NCBI RefSeq assembly: GCF_015354615.1
Contig: NZ_JACAVQ010000004.1
Location: 62,001 to 126,000 of the forward strand
Source: Aliidiomarina indica
GTDB taxonomy: Bacteria; Pseudomonadota; Gammaproteobacteria; Enterobacterales; Alteromonadaceae
Length of the DNA stretch: 64,000 nucleotides
Reading direction: 5' to 3'
Below, one piece after another: positions 41,785-50,514 of the stretch; within the stretch, counting starts at the first letter, position 1, and every line of letters begins with the position of its first letter. The notes under the pieces were generated by a model. That model had not been told where the DNA came from, ran no database searches, and saw nothing but the letters and a program-made list of their open reading frames with translations. A program made the translations under genes and the position numbers.

Positions 41785-42495
41785 CTAGGCCCGGCTAATA
41801 CTATGTAATGCAATTTCCATCATTCGCGTAAAGGCTGTCTGCCGGGCTTCTGCCGAGGCAGCCTCAGCGGTGACCAAGCTATCTGATACGGTGAGCAAAC
41901 AGGCGGCATGTTTTCCCAACACTTGGGCATTGTGAAAGAGAGCAAACGCTTCCATTTCAACGGCAACCGCATGATGCGTATGTAAAATCCGCAAATAGTC
42001 GTCCGGATCTTGTCGATAAAACACATCGCAAGAGTGAACGGTGCCAGTTTGCAGAGGTAGCGAGAGGGTGTCGGCCGAGGAGAGTAGGCGCTGGTTTAGG
42101 GCCGCCGATGGCATGCGAAACGGATCGGGATCGCCATTTTGCACGGTCCCAAAAGTGGACTCGCTGAATACGCGATCGGCAAGCAACACATCGTACAAAT
42201 TAAGATCGGCACTGTAGGCACCGCAGGAGCCAACACGGATAATATTCTCGACACCGTAGACGTTATACAATTCCCAGGAATAAATACCAATACTTGGCAT
42301 GCCCATGCCGCTCCCCATAACGCTCACAGGAACGCCCTTGTAGGTGCCTGTATAGGCAAACATATTACGCACCTGATTTACCTGCTGCACATTCTCAAGA
42401 TAGTGTTCCGCAATAAATTTTGCCCGCAGCGGATCGCCAGGCATCAATACGGTTTTTGCGAATGCCGAAGAGGGCGCTTCAATATGTGGGGTCAT
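41785..42495 (-). CDS. deoD: Purine-nucleoside phosphorylase, DeoD type
   Basis: The protein has 236 residues, the trimeric/hexameric DeoD length. It phosphorolyses purine (deoxy)nucleosides to base plus (deoxy)ribose-1-phosphate. Motifs are LMPGDPLRAKFIAE (phosphate binding), VMGSGMGMPSIGIYSWELYNVYGVENIIRVGSCG, AVEMEAFALF and the base-binding Asp in LTVSDSLVTAE. It fits nucleoside salvage together with the periplasmic 5'-nucleotidase elsewhere in the window. AAGGAGCA lies before the ATG. Confidence 0.93.
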   Translation of the reverse strand: MTPHIEAPSSAFAKTVLMPGDPLRAKFIAEHYLENVQQVNQVRNMFAYTGTYKGVPVSVMGSGMGMPSIGIYSWELYNVYGVENIIRVGSCGAYSADLNLYDVLLADRVFSESTFGTVQNGDPDPFRMPSAALNQRLLSSADTLSLPLQTGTVHSCDVFYRQDPDDYLRILHTHHAVAVEMEAFALFHNAQVLGKHAACLLTVSDSLVTAEAASAEARQTAFTRMMEIALHSISRA

Positions 42496-42597
42496 GACTG
42501 CTCCTTTTTTATTACGCTAATTAGAGCATAAATCACATTAGCAAATGTTGATCCAGATCTTTAATGTTTGTATCTGAGGAAACCGATGGATGGGACC

Positions 42598-42622
42598 GCG
42601 ACCAACTCGGTGGGTTGGTCGC
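42598..42622. repeat. Repeat-B-like inverted repeat
   Basis: GCGACCAAC at 42598-42606 and GTTGGTCGC at 42614-42622 with a 7-nt loop. The CCAAC/GTTGG core resembles repeat B, but the outer bases differ. It lies between deoD (minus, starting at 42495) and the end of a lipoprotein gene, where it may act as a terminator stem for that gene. Confidence 0.5.
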
Positions 42623-42649
42623 ATTGTAGTCGTTTTCTAGGCCGGGTTA

Positions 42650-43258
42650 TTAGCCGGTACAGATAATAGGCGCGTCAGCTGGCAAGATTTGTAAATCGCT
42701 CAGGATCATGGCTTTCGCTGGGAATTTCCATTGGTCCATAAAGGAGCGACGGGCACGAATCGGACAGGTGCCTGTGTGCACTTTATTCCCGTCGATATCG
42801 ATCAAGGTGACGGTAAACTTAATGGGTTGGTTGAGCGGATTTCGCAAGGTTGCCAACATTCCGTAATTGCCCGCAACCTGACGGAAATGGTATTCCATTG
42901 TACGTTCCGGATGTTGAATTTCATTCACGTGACGTAGTGATTTAACTGAACCAAATTCATCAAACTCTATTTCTACGAACAATCGCTCTCCGGCCAGCAC
43001 GTAAATATCTTGGTCTTTATCGACAACAGGCCAATAGTAATCGGAACTGTAGTGATACCCGCCATCTATGGTTGCGAGGGAAATATCCGTTTCTCCGCGG
43101 CAGGGGTGCTCTAAACAATAGTCGTCCAAGCTCATCGGGTCTGGCGCAATGGTAGGGCCGGAACTGACCTGATAATGGGCAGGTTGGGATGCGCAGCCGG
43201 CTAAAAATAAGGGCAAGCAGAGGGCGAACCAGAGGGTGCGCTTGACAAGGGTATTCAT
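42650..43258 (-). CDS. Hypothetical lipoprotein
   Basis: The protein has 202 residues with lipobox FLAGC (Cys about 22) and no family I recognise. Paired cysteines occur early (DYCLEHPCRG) and late (TGTCPIR, IICTG), which suggests disulfides in the periplasm. Mid-protein strands (IYVLAGERLFVEIEFDEFG, IKFTVTLIDIDGN) predict a beta-rich fold. The ATG at 43258 is preceded by GGATAA. It lies upstream of nothing obvious; the next gene on the right is a c-di-GMP protein on the same strand. Confidence 0.6.
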   Translation of the reverse strand: MNTLVKRTLWFALCLPLFLAGCASQPAHYQVSSGPTIAPDPMSLDDYCLEHPCRGETDISLATIDGGYHYSSDYYWPVVDKDQDIYVLAGERLFVEIEFDEFGSVKSLRHVNEIQHPERTMEYHFRQVAGNYGMLATLRNPLNQPIKFTVTLIDIDGNKVHTGTCPIRARRSFMDQWKFPAKAMILSDLQILPADAPIICTG

Positions 43259-43292
43259 AAAGTTATCCAAAATTTACTGATGTCGTTACTAT

Positions 43293-44819
43293 TTATAGGG
43301 TGTGTTGGGCTATTTTTTCTGGCACATAGGATTTACAAAAGGCTCCTAAAGCGTCGATACGCATGGGTTTACTGAGATAAAACCCTTGCAGCTCATCACA
43401 CTGTTCTTCCTGTAAAAACCGAACCTGTGCAGGGGTTTCTACACCTTCCGCAATCACCCGTAGCCGCAATGAACGCGCCATGGCAATAATGGTGCGAACG
43501 ATGCTATTGCTCTCATCACTGCGTGGTATGTCACGAATAAAACTTCGCTCAATCTTCACTTCATTGACCGGAAGTCGACGTAAAAGGTTCAATGACGAGT
43601 AACCGGTACCGAAATCGTCGATGGATACTTGTACTTTTGCCTGACGCAATTCATCGAGCACCTGACGGGTATTTTCATAATTTTCCATAATAGCGGTTTC
43701 GGTAAGCTCTAATTGCACAAACGACCAATCGTCGAGATGTGAAAAGCGTTGTTGAAAGGCTTCGGTACAACCGCTTCTTTCAAAATCAAGGGCGGAGACA
43801 TTAATGGATAAACGCGGTACGTATGTCTGAAATAGTCCGCTATCGTGTAGCTCTTGGAACGCCAATTGACAGACAAAATCGGTGATTTGCCCGATTAATC
43901 CTTGCTGTTCCGCCAAGGGTATAAAAATATCCGGACGAATAGGGCCTAATTCCGGGTGGTTCCAGCGTAGCAGTGCCTCGATGCCGGTGATTTTCAAGGA
44001 TCTTGCGTCAAATTGCGGTTGATAGACGACATATAGCTCGCGGTTGTTTAATGCCTGCTGTAAGTCTTGGCTCAGTTGCAGCCGATTATGCACCGATTCA
44101 CCAAACATGTGATCGTACAGTCGTAGCTGCCCCTGACCCAATTCTTTGGCTTCCTCAAGAGCAATATTGGTAGCGCTCAGGAGTGATTTTACATCGCTCG
44201 CATCATCGGGAAATACGGCAATACCTATGCCCACTTTGGTGCGAAAATTAGGCATGCTTAGAACCTGGAGTTCATTAATCTTTCGCTGTATTTCTCGAAT
44301 ATCTTCGATGCAGGCTTCTAACCCGTTGTCGGTATACATGGCAATCGCAAACTCGTCGCCGCCGGTGCGGGCAATTAAGCATGGCGAATGGGCGTAGCGC
44401 TCTTCGAGTAAAGCAGCAATACTCTTGAGTAACTGGTCACCACTTTGATGGCCGGCAGAGTGATTAATCGTGCGGAAATTATCGACATTGATCAAGGCGA
44501 TAAGAAAGGGTTTGGCGTCGTGGTGATAGTGCCGAATCCAGTTATTCACTTCGTCTCGAAACATTGTCCGATTGAGTAACTCGGTTAATTCATCACGCTC
44601 ATGCAGTTTGCGCTCACGAGTCAGGGCGTTATACATCAGGTACAGAAAAAGAAGCCCAGTGACAAACACAAAAAACCAACCTTTGTAGGTTTGCATTTGG
44701 GTTAAGGTTTCGGTGCTATCAACAAAGCCCTCTAGAAAACGATCAGAATAGAGAATCCAAAGAGCGCCAAACACGACATATATTAATGTACTGGCTAGCG
44801 CAGATTTGAATGGCGACAT
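43293..44819 (-). CDS. Membrane GGDEF-EAL protein
   Basis: The protein has 508 residues. Two N-terminal helices (about 5-25 and 50-70) bracket a short periplasmic loop. The GGDEF domain (about 75-235) has GGDEF at 153-157 but no RxxD I-site before it. The EAL domain (about 250-505) has the EALLRW motif, IDDFGTGYSSLNLL and VIAEGVETPAQ intact, so phosphodiesterase activity is likely and the GGDEF half may be an allosteric or second enzyme. AGGGG five bases before the ATG at 44819 defines the start. Confidence 0.9.
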   Translation of the reverse strand: MSPFKSALASTLIYVVFGALWILYSDRFLEGFVDSTETLTQMQTYKGWFFVFVTGLLFLYLMYNALTRERKLHERDELTELLNRTMFRDEVNNWIRHYHHDAKPFLIALINVDNFRTINHSAGHQSGDQLLKSIAALLEERYAHSPCLIARTGGDEFAIAMYTDNGLEACIEDIREIQRKINELQVLSMPNFRTKVGIGIAVFPDDASDVKSLLSATNIALEEAKELGQGQLRLYDHMFGESVHNRLQLSQDLQQALNNRELYVVYQPQFDARSLKITGIEALLRWNHPELGPIRPDIFIPLAEQQGLIGQITDFVCQLAFQELHDSGLFQTYVPRLSINVSALDFERSGCTEAFQQRFSHLDDWSFVQLELTETAIMENYENTRQVLDELRQAKVQVSIDDFGTGYSSLNLLRRLPVNEVKIERSFIRDIPRSDESNSIVRTIIAMARSLRLRVIAEGVETPAQVRFLQEEQCDELQGFYLSKPMRIDALGAFCKSYVPEKIAQHTL

Positions 44820-44981
44820 GCATACCCCTATGTGGACCCGTTTTATCATTAGTCTCTTATATTAAAAGTAGCAGGCAACGTGGCGATTACAACGCAAATC
44901 AAGATAAGTTACGGTGTATTTTTAAGGGGTAGGTAAGGTAAAATAGCCCGTTAATTTCTTAAAATCGGTATCGAGAATTTT

Positions 44982-46388
44982 ATGTCGCAGCCTGAAATCT
45001 ATCATCCAGACCATTCTAAGTCTTTGCCAGCTGGCGATAAATCGGCAAAGCAAAAGGCGCAAGGGGCCCATGCGACCATCGGCTTTGTCAGCCTAGGATG
45101 CCCAAAGAATTTAGTGGATTCTGAACGAATTCTTACCCAACTGCGGGTAGAGGGATATCAGGTTGTGCCAAGTTACGCCGATGCCGATATGGTGATTGTG
45201 AATACGTGCGGCTTTATTGATTCGGCGGTTCAGGAATCCTTAGATGCCATCGGCGAAGCCTTGCAAGAAAATGGCAAGGTATTAGTGACAGGTTGTTTGG
45301 GTGCCCGCGATGATGAAATCCGCGAAGTGCATCCGAATGTATTAGCTATTACTGGGCCCCACGCCTACGAAGAAGTGATGTCGCAAGTACATACCCATTT
45401 ACCAAAGCCAGAGCGTATTCCCTTTGAGAATTTAGTGCCTGATACGGGCGTGAAATTAACGCCCAAACATTTCGCCTATCTAAAAATCTCTGAAGGCTGC
45501 AACCATCGTTGCACCTTCTGCATTATTCCATCGTTTCGCGGCGACTTAGTGAGCCGCCCGATCGGTAATGTTCTTGATGAGGCACAGCGCCTTAAAAATG
45601 CAGGCGTGCAAGAACTATTAGTGATTTCCCAAGATACCAGTGCCTATGGTGTCGATGTGAAACATCGAACCGGATTTTGGGACGGTCGGCCGGTGAAAAC
45701 GCGCATGTTAGAGCTCTGCCAGGCGCTTGGTGAGTTGGGCATTTGGGTGCGGCTGCACTATGTTTATCCGTACCCGTCGGTGGATGAGGTCATTCCATTG
45801 ATGGCGGAAGGCAAAATCTTGCCTTATTTGGATATCCCGTTTCAGCACGCGAGCAAGAAAATTCTGAAACTAATGAAACGCCCCGGCAGTTCAGAGCGGG
45901 TGTTAGAACGTATTCAGCGCTGGCGCGAGATGTGCCCTGATTTAGTGATTCGTAGTACGTTTATTGTCGGATTTCCCGGTGAAACGGAAGAGGATTTTGC
46001 CGAGCTGCTCGAGTTCTTGCGGGTGGCTCAGTTAGATCGGGTGGGTTGTTTTACCTACTCACCAGTCGAAGGTGCAAAGGCGAATGAATTGCCCGATCCT
46101 GTCCCTGAAGCGGTGAAACAATCTCGTTACGAGCGCTTTATGCAGGTACAACAAGAGATTAGCGCGGCGAAGCTACAAGCACGCGTGGGCCAGGAAATGC
46201 TGGTTCTCATTGACGAAGTGCATCCAGAGGGGGCTATTGCACGCTCTTATGCAGATGCCCCAGAAATTGATGGGGTAGTGCACTTAAGCGATGAAACCAA
46301 TGTGAAGCCCGGTCAAAAAGTATGGGTTGAAATTATCCATACTGATGAATATGACCTGTGGGGAGTGGTGGTTCCTGACGACCACTAA
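44982..46388 (+). CDS. rimO: Ribosomal protein S12 methylthiotransferase RimO
   Basis: The protein has 468 residues. The MTTase N-terminal domain (from about 33, [30 protein letters not shown]) binds one 4Fe-4S cluster. The radical-SAM domain carries [14 protein letters not shown] (C173, C177, C180), and a C-terminal TRAM domain follows. RimO methylthiolates an Asp of ribosomal protein S12. It has a 30-residue N-terminal extension before GFVSLGC. It is a single gene on the plus strand; its TAA overlaps the stop of the convergent barrel gene. Confidence 0.95.
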   Translation: MSQPEIYHPDHSKSLPAGDKSAKQKAQGAHATIGFVSLGCPKNLVDSERILTQLRVEGYQVVPSYADADMVIVNTCGFIDSAVQESLDAIGEALQENGKVLVTGCLGARDDEIREVHPNVLAITGPHAYEEVMSQVHTHLPKPERIPFENLVPDTGVKLTPKHFAYLKISEGCNHRCTFCIIPSFRGDLVSRPIGNVLDEAQRLKNAGVQELLVISQDTSAYGVDVKHRTGFWDGRPVKTRMLELCQALGELGIWVRLHYVYPYPSVDEVIPLMAEGKILPYLDIPFQHASKKILKLMKRPGSSERVLERIQRWREMCPDLVIRSTFIVGFPGETEEDFAELLEFLRVAQLDRVGCFTYSPVEGAKANELPDPVPEAVKQSRYERFMQVQQEISAAKLQARVGQEMLVLIDEVHPEGAIARSYADAPEIDGVVHLSDETNVKPGQKVWVEIIHTDEYDLWGVVVPDDH

Positions 46389-47029
46389 AAATGGAAGGTA
46401 ACGCCGATTCGGCCAGAGTAAGCCCGCGCATAAACGCCCACTCCAGCAAAAAGGTCAATGCGCTGGAAGAGCGGATAGCGGGCTTCTGCATGCAAGCTTG
46501 TGGTCGATGAACGATTAACATTGCTGTACTGCAAGTAGGCGTTCAAATCCCAGGTACTTTCAATGATACCGCGCATACCTGCGCGGGTCACAAAACCTGA
46601 TTCCCACGCGGTAAAGTCGCCAAAGTCGACGTCAACGCGCATTCCACCTGCAAGAATGTAGAGATCGGCAAGATCACTGGCGGCACTGCGGTAACCTGCC
46701 AGAAAGGTCGACTGAAAAGCGGTTGCAGTGGACGTTGCTAATTCGGATGTTGATGTGAGTTCGCCACCCGTAGTTTCAATACTGACCAGCCACTGCTCAC
46801 GAAACACAGCGCTAGCGCGCAAACCCGCCATATCTGCTTTCGGTGCGTTATCGCCACGCCCTGCTTCATGCCAATAAAACAGATCCAAAGTACGCCAGTT
46901 GGGACCAGCATGCTCGCTATCCTCTGCGTTGGCCGGCAAAGGTGCAACACTCAGTGAGGTGACAGCTGCCAACACGAGCAGAGATGTAGAATTCCTCACC
47001 TTATTTATCCAGTTGTACATGTTGCGCAT
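46385..47029 (-). CDS. Outer-membrane beta-barrel-like protein
   Basis: The protein has 214 residues with a signal peptide ending near PANAED (about 36). The rest alternates hydrophobic and polar residues in strands, ends with [14 protein letters not shown] (C-terminal aromatic Phe), and contains glycine-rich turns, all typical of an 8-10 strand outer-membrane barrel. I recognise no precise family. It converges on rimO with overlapping stops. A role in membrane stability or adhesion is possible but not shown. Confidence 0.65.
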   Translation of the reverse strand: MRNMYNWINKVRNSTSLLVLAAVTSLSVAPLPANAEDSEHAGPNWRTLDLFYWHEAGRGDNAPKADMAGLRASAVFREQWLVSIETTGGELTSTSELATSTATAFQSTFLAGYRSAASDLADLYILAGGMRVDVDFGDFTAWESGFVTRAGMRGIIESTWDLNAYLQYSNVNRSSTTSLHAEARYPLFQRIDLFAGVGVYARAYSGRIGVTFHF

Positions 47030-47084
47030 GATGGCCTCTCTCCTGAGAAAAACGTGATTTCTTGCTGTCCACCGAGGCAGTTTA

Positions 47085-48434
47085 CTAGAGAGGCACGCGA
47101 CTTGCTACGCTTTGATAAAGTTCAAAACGACCGCGTCCATTGCTTTTCGCGGTATACATTGCTTCATCAGCGAGCCGGGCTAATGCGACTGCGTTTTCAG
47201 CGTGCTCTGGATAGAGCGCAATGCCAATACTGCAGGATATGTGATGGGTATTGCCTTCAATCGCAAAGGGTTCAGCAATGGCAGTGAGAATTCGCTCGGC
47301 AGTGGCCTGAGCAATCGCGGGAGTATTTTCCGGTGTTTTCAAATCCGCTAGCGCCACCACAAACTCATCGCCGCCAATGCGGCCAACCAGGTCACCCTCT
47401 CGCAACGAGCGGCGCAGTCGCAGAGCGACCTCTTGTAATACTAAGTCGCCGACCGCGTGGCCAAACTTGTCATTTACTGGCTTAAAGTAATCGAGATCGA
47501 TAAACATTAAAGCGACTTGTAGTTGCCCTAACACACATTTACCTATCAAACTTTCCAGCTTGCTGAAAAATAGTTGTCGATTGGGTAATTCGGTCAGCAA
47601 ATCAAAGTTTGCTCGCTTTTCCATCTTGTGTTGTAAGTGTTTGCTCTCTGTAATATCGCGGGCAATGCCCATGTATTTGATGACAACGCCGTCGTCATCA
47701 AAAATGGGCGAGGCATTCGACATATGCCACTGAACGCTGCCATTTTTATGCAGAATTCGATATTCGATACCCGCACGCTTTTTACCGAGGGTGACAATTT
47801 CCTGGAGAAACGAAAAACAGGTTTCCAAATCGTCTGGGTGCACAAACTGAGTAAAAGGACGGCCAATGACTTCATGGCGTTGGTGCCCTAATTGCTCAGT
47901 CCACATAGGCGATATATAGGTAAAGGCCCCATCGGGGTTTAGGGTATAAATAACATCATTGGCACTTTCCACCAGTGCCCGAAACGTTCTCTCACTTTCA
48001 GCGAGGCGCGCTTCCAAAATTTTACGTTCGGTGATTACGGTCGCGTAACCATTAAACAGAATACTCCCGTCGGACATTCGCGCGGGAATATCGTAGGCTG
48101 CGAGCCAGATGGTTTTTCCGGCAACAACCATGCGGTATTCTTCATGCCACTCGCACATGGTCTCGACGCTACGTGCGGTCGACTCCATGATGCGATCATA
48201 ATCATTTGGATGAATTAGCTTAAGCAATGGCATGCCATCGTCACGCAAGGACTCTGGGTTGATGCCAAATAAAACGTGAGCGGAAGACGACGCATAAGGA
48301 TAGGTTAGGCGACCATCGGGGTGTTGCCGAAGTTGATACACAAAGCCAGGAAAGTGTCGAAAAATAGCATCGAGATGGTCATTCTCGTACTCTTTATCCT
48401 GCAATATAGTGGTAATCGATTTACGATCCGTCAT
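47085..48434 (-). CDS. Diguanylate cyclase with two PAS domains
   Basis: The protein has 449 residues, soluble. PAS 1 (about 20-130, HFPGFVYQLRQHPDG) and PAS 2 (about 145-260, ESANDVIYTLNPDGAFTYIS, with PAC end IKYMGIARDITE) precede a GGDEF domain (about 275-440). The active site is GGDEF at 354-358, with the RxxD I-site (REGD) five residues earlier. It should synthesise c-di-GMP and is subject to product inhibition. I chose the ATG at 48434 over the far upstream one at 48497, whose extra 21 residues have no PAS homology. Confidence 0.9.
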   Translation of the reverse strand: MTDRKSITTILQDKEYENDHLDAIFRHFPGFVYQLRQHPDGRLTYPYASSSAHVLFGINPESLRDDGMPLLKLIHPNDYDRIMESTARSVETMCEWHEEYRMVVAGKTIWLAAYDIPARMSDGSILFNGYATVITERKILEARLAESERTFRALVESANDVIYTLNPDGAFTYISPMWTEQLGHQRHEVIGRPFTQFVHPDDLETCFSFLQEIVTLGKKRAGIEYRILHKNGSVQWHMSNASPIFDDDGVVIKYMGIARDITESKHLQHKMEKRANFDLLTELPNRQLFFSKLESLIGKCVLGQLQVALMFIDLDYFKPVNDKFGHAVGDLVLQEVALRLRRSLREGDLVGRIGGDEFVVALADLKTPENTPAIAQATAERILTAIAEPFAIEGNTHHISCSIGIALYPEHAENAVALARLADEAMYTAKSNGRGRFELYQSVASRVPL

Positions 48435-48562
48435 GGCAAATAGAGACCTGTAAGGCAACAGACGATGTAACTTATATTTCGCTATACAATAAGCCAAGAT
48501 TACTATAAATGTACATTTTTTGCGCAGGAATTTGCCCGTAAACGACAGAGATTTAGGAGTAC

Positions 48563-48601
48563 CTAGAAAGAGTCAAAAGCGTGGCTTTTGACTCTTTCTA
48601 G
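48563..48601. terminator. Long perfect inverted repeat downstream of azoR
   Basis: CTAGAAAGAGTCAAAAG and its exact complement CTTTTGACTCTTTCTAG flank a 5-nt loop (17-bp perfect stem). It lies 25 bp after the azoR stop on the minus strand. It is probably the azoR terminator, although no clear U-run follows; a protein-binding site is the alternative. Confidence 0.6.
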
Positions 48602-48626
48602 ACGTCAGAAAAGTAGCAAGTAAGGT

Positions 48627-49238
48627 TTAGGCCGCTTCGATCGACTGAATGCTATGTGTTGCAGCCGTGATCGAATTTGCGCGGGCTTCATCACCTAAGT
48701 TCACACCTTCGGCGCGCACGATAGTGACATCGCTCATACCTAAGAAGCCTAACACCGTGGTTAAGAAGCTTTCTTGGTGTTCCATGGCTGCCGCCACCCC
48801 TTCGCTATATACTCCGCCGCGAGCAGATGCGACGAACACACGTTTTCCGGTTACCAAGCCACGCGGGCCTTGTTCAGTGTATTCGAACGTGCGTCCTGCT
48901 TGCGCCACACGATCAATCCAAGCTTTGAGTTGGGTTGGAATGGTGAAGTTGTACATGGGTGCGCCAATCACAATGACGTCTGCTGCAAATAATTCTTCGA
49001 GCAGGGTTTCGGTTAATGCACTTTCAATCGACTGGCGCTCACTGCGCTCAGCTGCGGCGGTACCACCGGCCATGAGAATTTCGGCGTCGAGGTGGCTGAT
49101 GGGATTTTGCACGAGATCACGCGTAATGACCTGAGCGTCCGGGTTTTTTGCCAGCAAGCGCTGCACGATTTGCTGACTTAACTGACGGCTTACTGATTGC
49201 TCGACAAACAAGCCTGATTCCAGATGTAAAATTTTCAT
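48627..49238 (-). CDS. azoR: FMN-dependent NADH-azoreductase
   Basis: The protein has 203 residues. It is a flavodoxin-fold enzyme that reduces azo dyes and quinones by two-electron transfer from NAD(P)H. Family features are MKILHLESG, the FMN-binding VIGAPMYNFTIPTQLKAWIDRVAQAGRTF, and ASARGGVYSEG, with LGFLGM at the end. It is divergent from a LysR regulator that shares its promoter region with two palindromes, so control by that regulator under quinone or oxidative stress is likely. Confidence 0.92.
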   Translation of the reverse strand: MKILHLESGLFVEQSVSRQLSQQIVQRLLAKNPDAQVITRDLVQNPISHLDAEILMAGGTAAAERSERQSIESALTETLLEELFAADVIVIGAPMYNFTIPTQLKAWIDRVAQAGRTFEYTEQGPRGLVTGKRVFVASARGGVYSEGVAAAMEHQESFLTTVLGFLGMSDVTIVRAEGVNLGDEARANSITAATHSIQSIEAA

Positions 49239-49308
49239 AACAACCTCATGATTCGTTGATGGAGGTGCAGTAGCGCTCCCCTTTTATTCACGGTGCTATG
49301 ATAAATAT

Positions 49309-49364
49309 GTTCCAATTATCGAACTAGAAATCTAAAATGAGAATTACTGTTCCATATTTGGAAC
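49309..49364. promoter_or_regulatory. Candidate LysR-regulator operators between azoR and lysR
   Basis: Two related dyads lie in the 180-bp divergent gap: GTTC-N8-GAAC at 49309-49324 and a perfect GTTCCA-TATT-TGGAAC at 49349-49364. Their centres are 40 bp apart, near four helical turns, on one face of the DNA. The arrangement suits a LysR tetramer controlling both azoR and its own gene. Confidence 0.55.
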
Positions 49365-49418
49365 AATATTGGATGAGTCATCTTGTTTTATGAGGGCAAA
49401 GCGCAGCGGGGCCTCGAT

Positions 49419-50348
49419 ATGAAAGATATTACGAATCTTGCGTGGTTTGCGCACGTGGTTGAGCATGGCTCCTTCAGTGCCGCGGCGCGGACCTTACGCG
49501 TGCCTAAATCCACATTAAGCCGACGCATTGCTGATCTTGAAGAAGAGCTGGGCGTGCGCCTATTGAATCGAACCACTCGCAAGCTTTATCTTACCGACGT
49601 CGGCCGTGAATTTCTGGTGCACTGCCAAACTGTGGTAGCCGCGGCTGAAGCGGCTGAACAGGTGACTCACTTCGTGCAAGAGAAGCCCAGAGGCAAGGTA
49701 CGCATCAGTAGTCCCTATGCCATCAGCCAATCGCTGCTGGTTTCAATTATGCCGGGCTTTCTAAAGCGCTATCCCGATGTCCAAATTGATCTTGTGATGA
49801 CCAATAAACCTGTCAATCTCATTGAAGAGCAGGTGGATATTGCGTTGCGGGTGCGGCCCACCATCGAAGATTCATCGCTAATTGCCCGGGATTTGGTGCC
49901 GTCGGCGTCAGCTTTATTTACCAGCCCTGAATTCTTGCAAACACACGGGGTGCCCGAGCATCCGCTAGATCTTTCTGACTGGCCTTCCCTCTCGATGCAT
50001 TACTCTTCAGGTCGTTATCAATGGAGTTTTACTGCACAGCATGGAGAATCAATCACCATGAACTATCAGCCGCGACTGATTACCGATGATCTTTGGGTGC
50101 TGCGTGAGGCTGCGGCAGAGCATCAGGGCGTGGTATCGTTACCGGTCTATTTATGCCGAGAATATATTGATCAGGGTCGCTTGGTGCGGGTTTTGCCGAG
50201 CTGGCGCTTACCCGTGGGTAAGCTACACATGGTCTATCCTTATCGGCGTGGTTTACTCCCCGCGGTGCGCGTGTTAATTGATTACTTAGTTGAATGCATG
50301 CCCAGTGCTGCCGGCGTAGCCGGGCTTGCGACAGATAGTGACGCATGA
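49419..50348 (+). CDS. LysR-family transcriptional regulator
   Basis: The protein has 309 residues. The N-terminal winged helix-turn-helix (about 3-62, LAWFAHVVEHGSFSAAARTLRVPKSTLSRRIADLEEELGVRLLNRTTRKLYLT) and a C-terminal periplasmic-binding-protein-like effector domain (about 90-295) are canonical. It is divergent from azoR, so it probably senses a quinone or related electrophile. The ATG at 49419 has GGGG about seven bases upstream; the TTG at 49383 would add 12 residues before the conserved start. Confidence 0.9.
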   Translation: MKDITNLAWFAHVVEHGSFSAAARTLRVPKSTLSRRIADLEEELGVRLLNRTTRKLYLTDVGREFLVHCQTVVAAAEAAEQVTHFVQEKPRGKVRISSPYAISQSLLVSIMPGFLKRYPDVQIDLVMTNKPVNLIEEQVDIALRVRPTIEDSSLIARDLVPSASALFTSPEFLQTHGVPEHPLDLSDWPSLSMHYSSGRYQWSFTAQHGESITMNYQPRLITDDLWVLREAAAEHQGVVSLPVYLCREYIDQGRLVRVLPSWRLPVGKLHMVYPYRRGLLPAVRVLIDYLVECMPSAAGVAGLATDSDA

Positions 50349-50514
50349 GCACGGTATACTTTAAAAACGCGTCGAGCGGTGCGTCTAAACGTGATAAAAA
50401 AGCGTGGGTGGCGCGTGAGCCAAACGCCGGTGAAACATGAGCGGAACGCCCATAGAACAATAGAATACGCCGGTACAGCGAACATAAAACGATAATAAAG
50501 CGATAAGGATACCC

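Noticed and set aside
48649-49134. 161-codon frame opposite azoR
   Set aside because: azoR on the minus strand has full family motifs; the plus-strand frame has low-complexity Ser/Ala content and no start signal.
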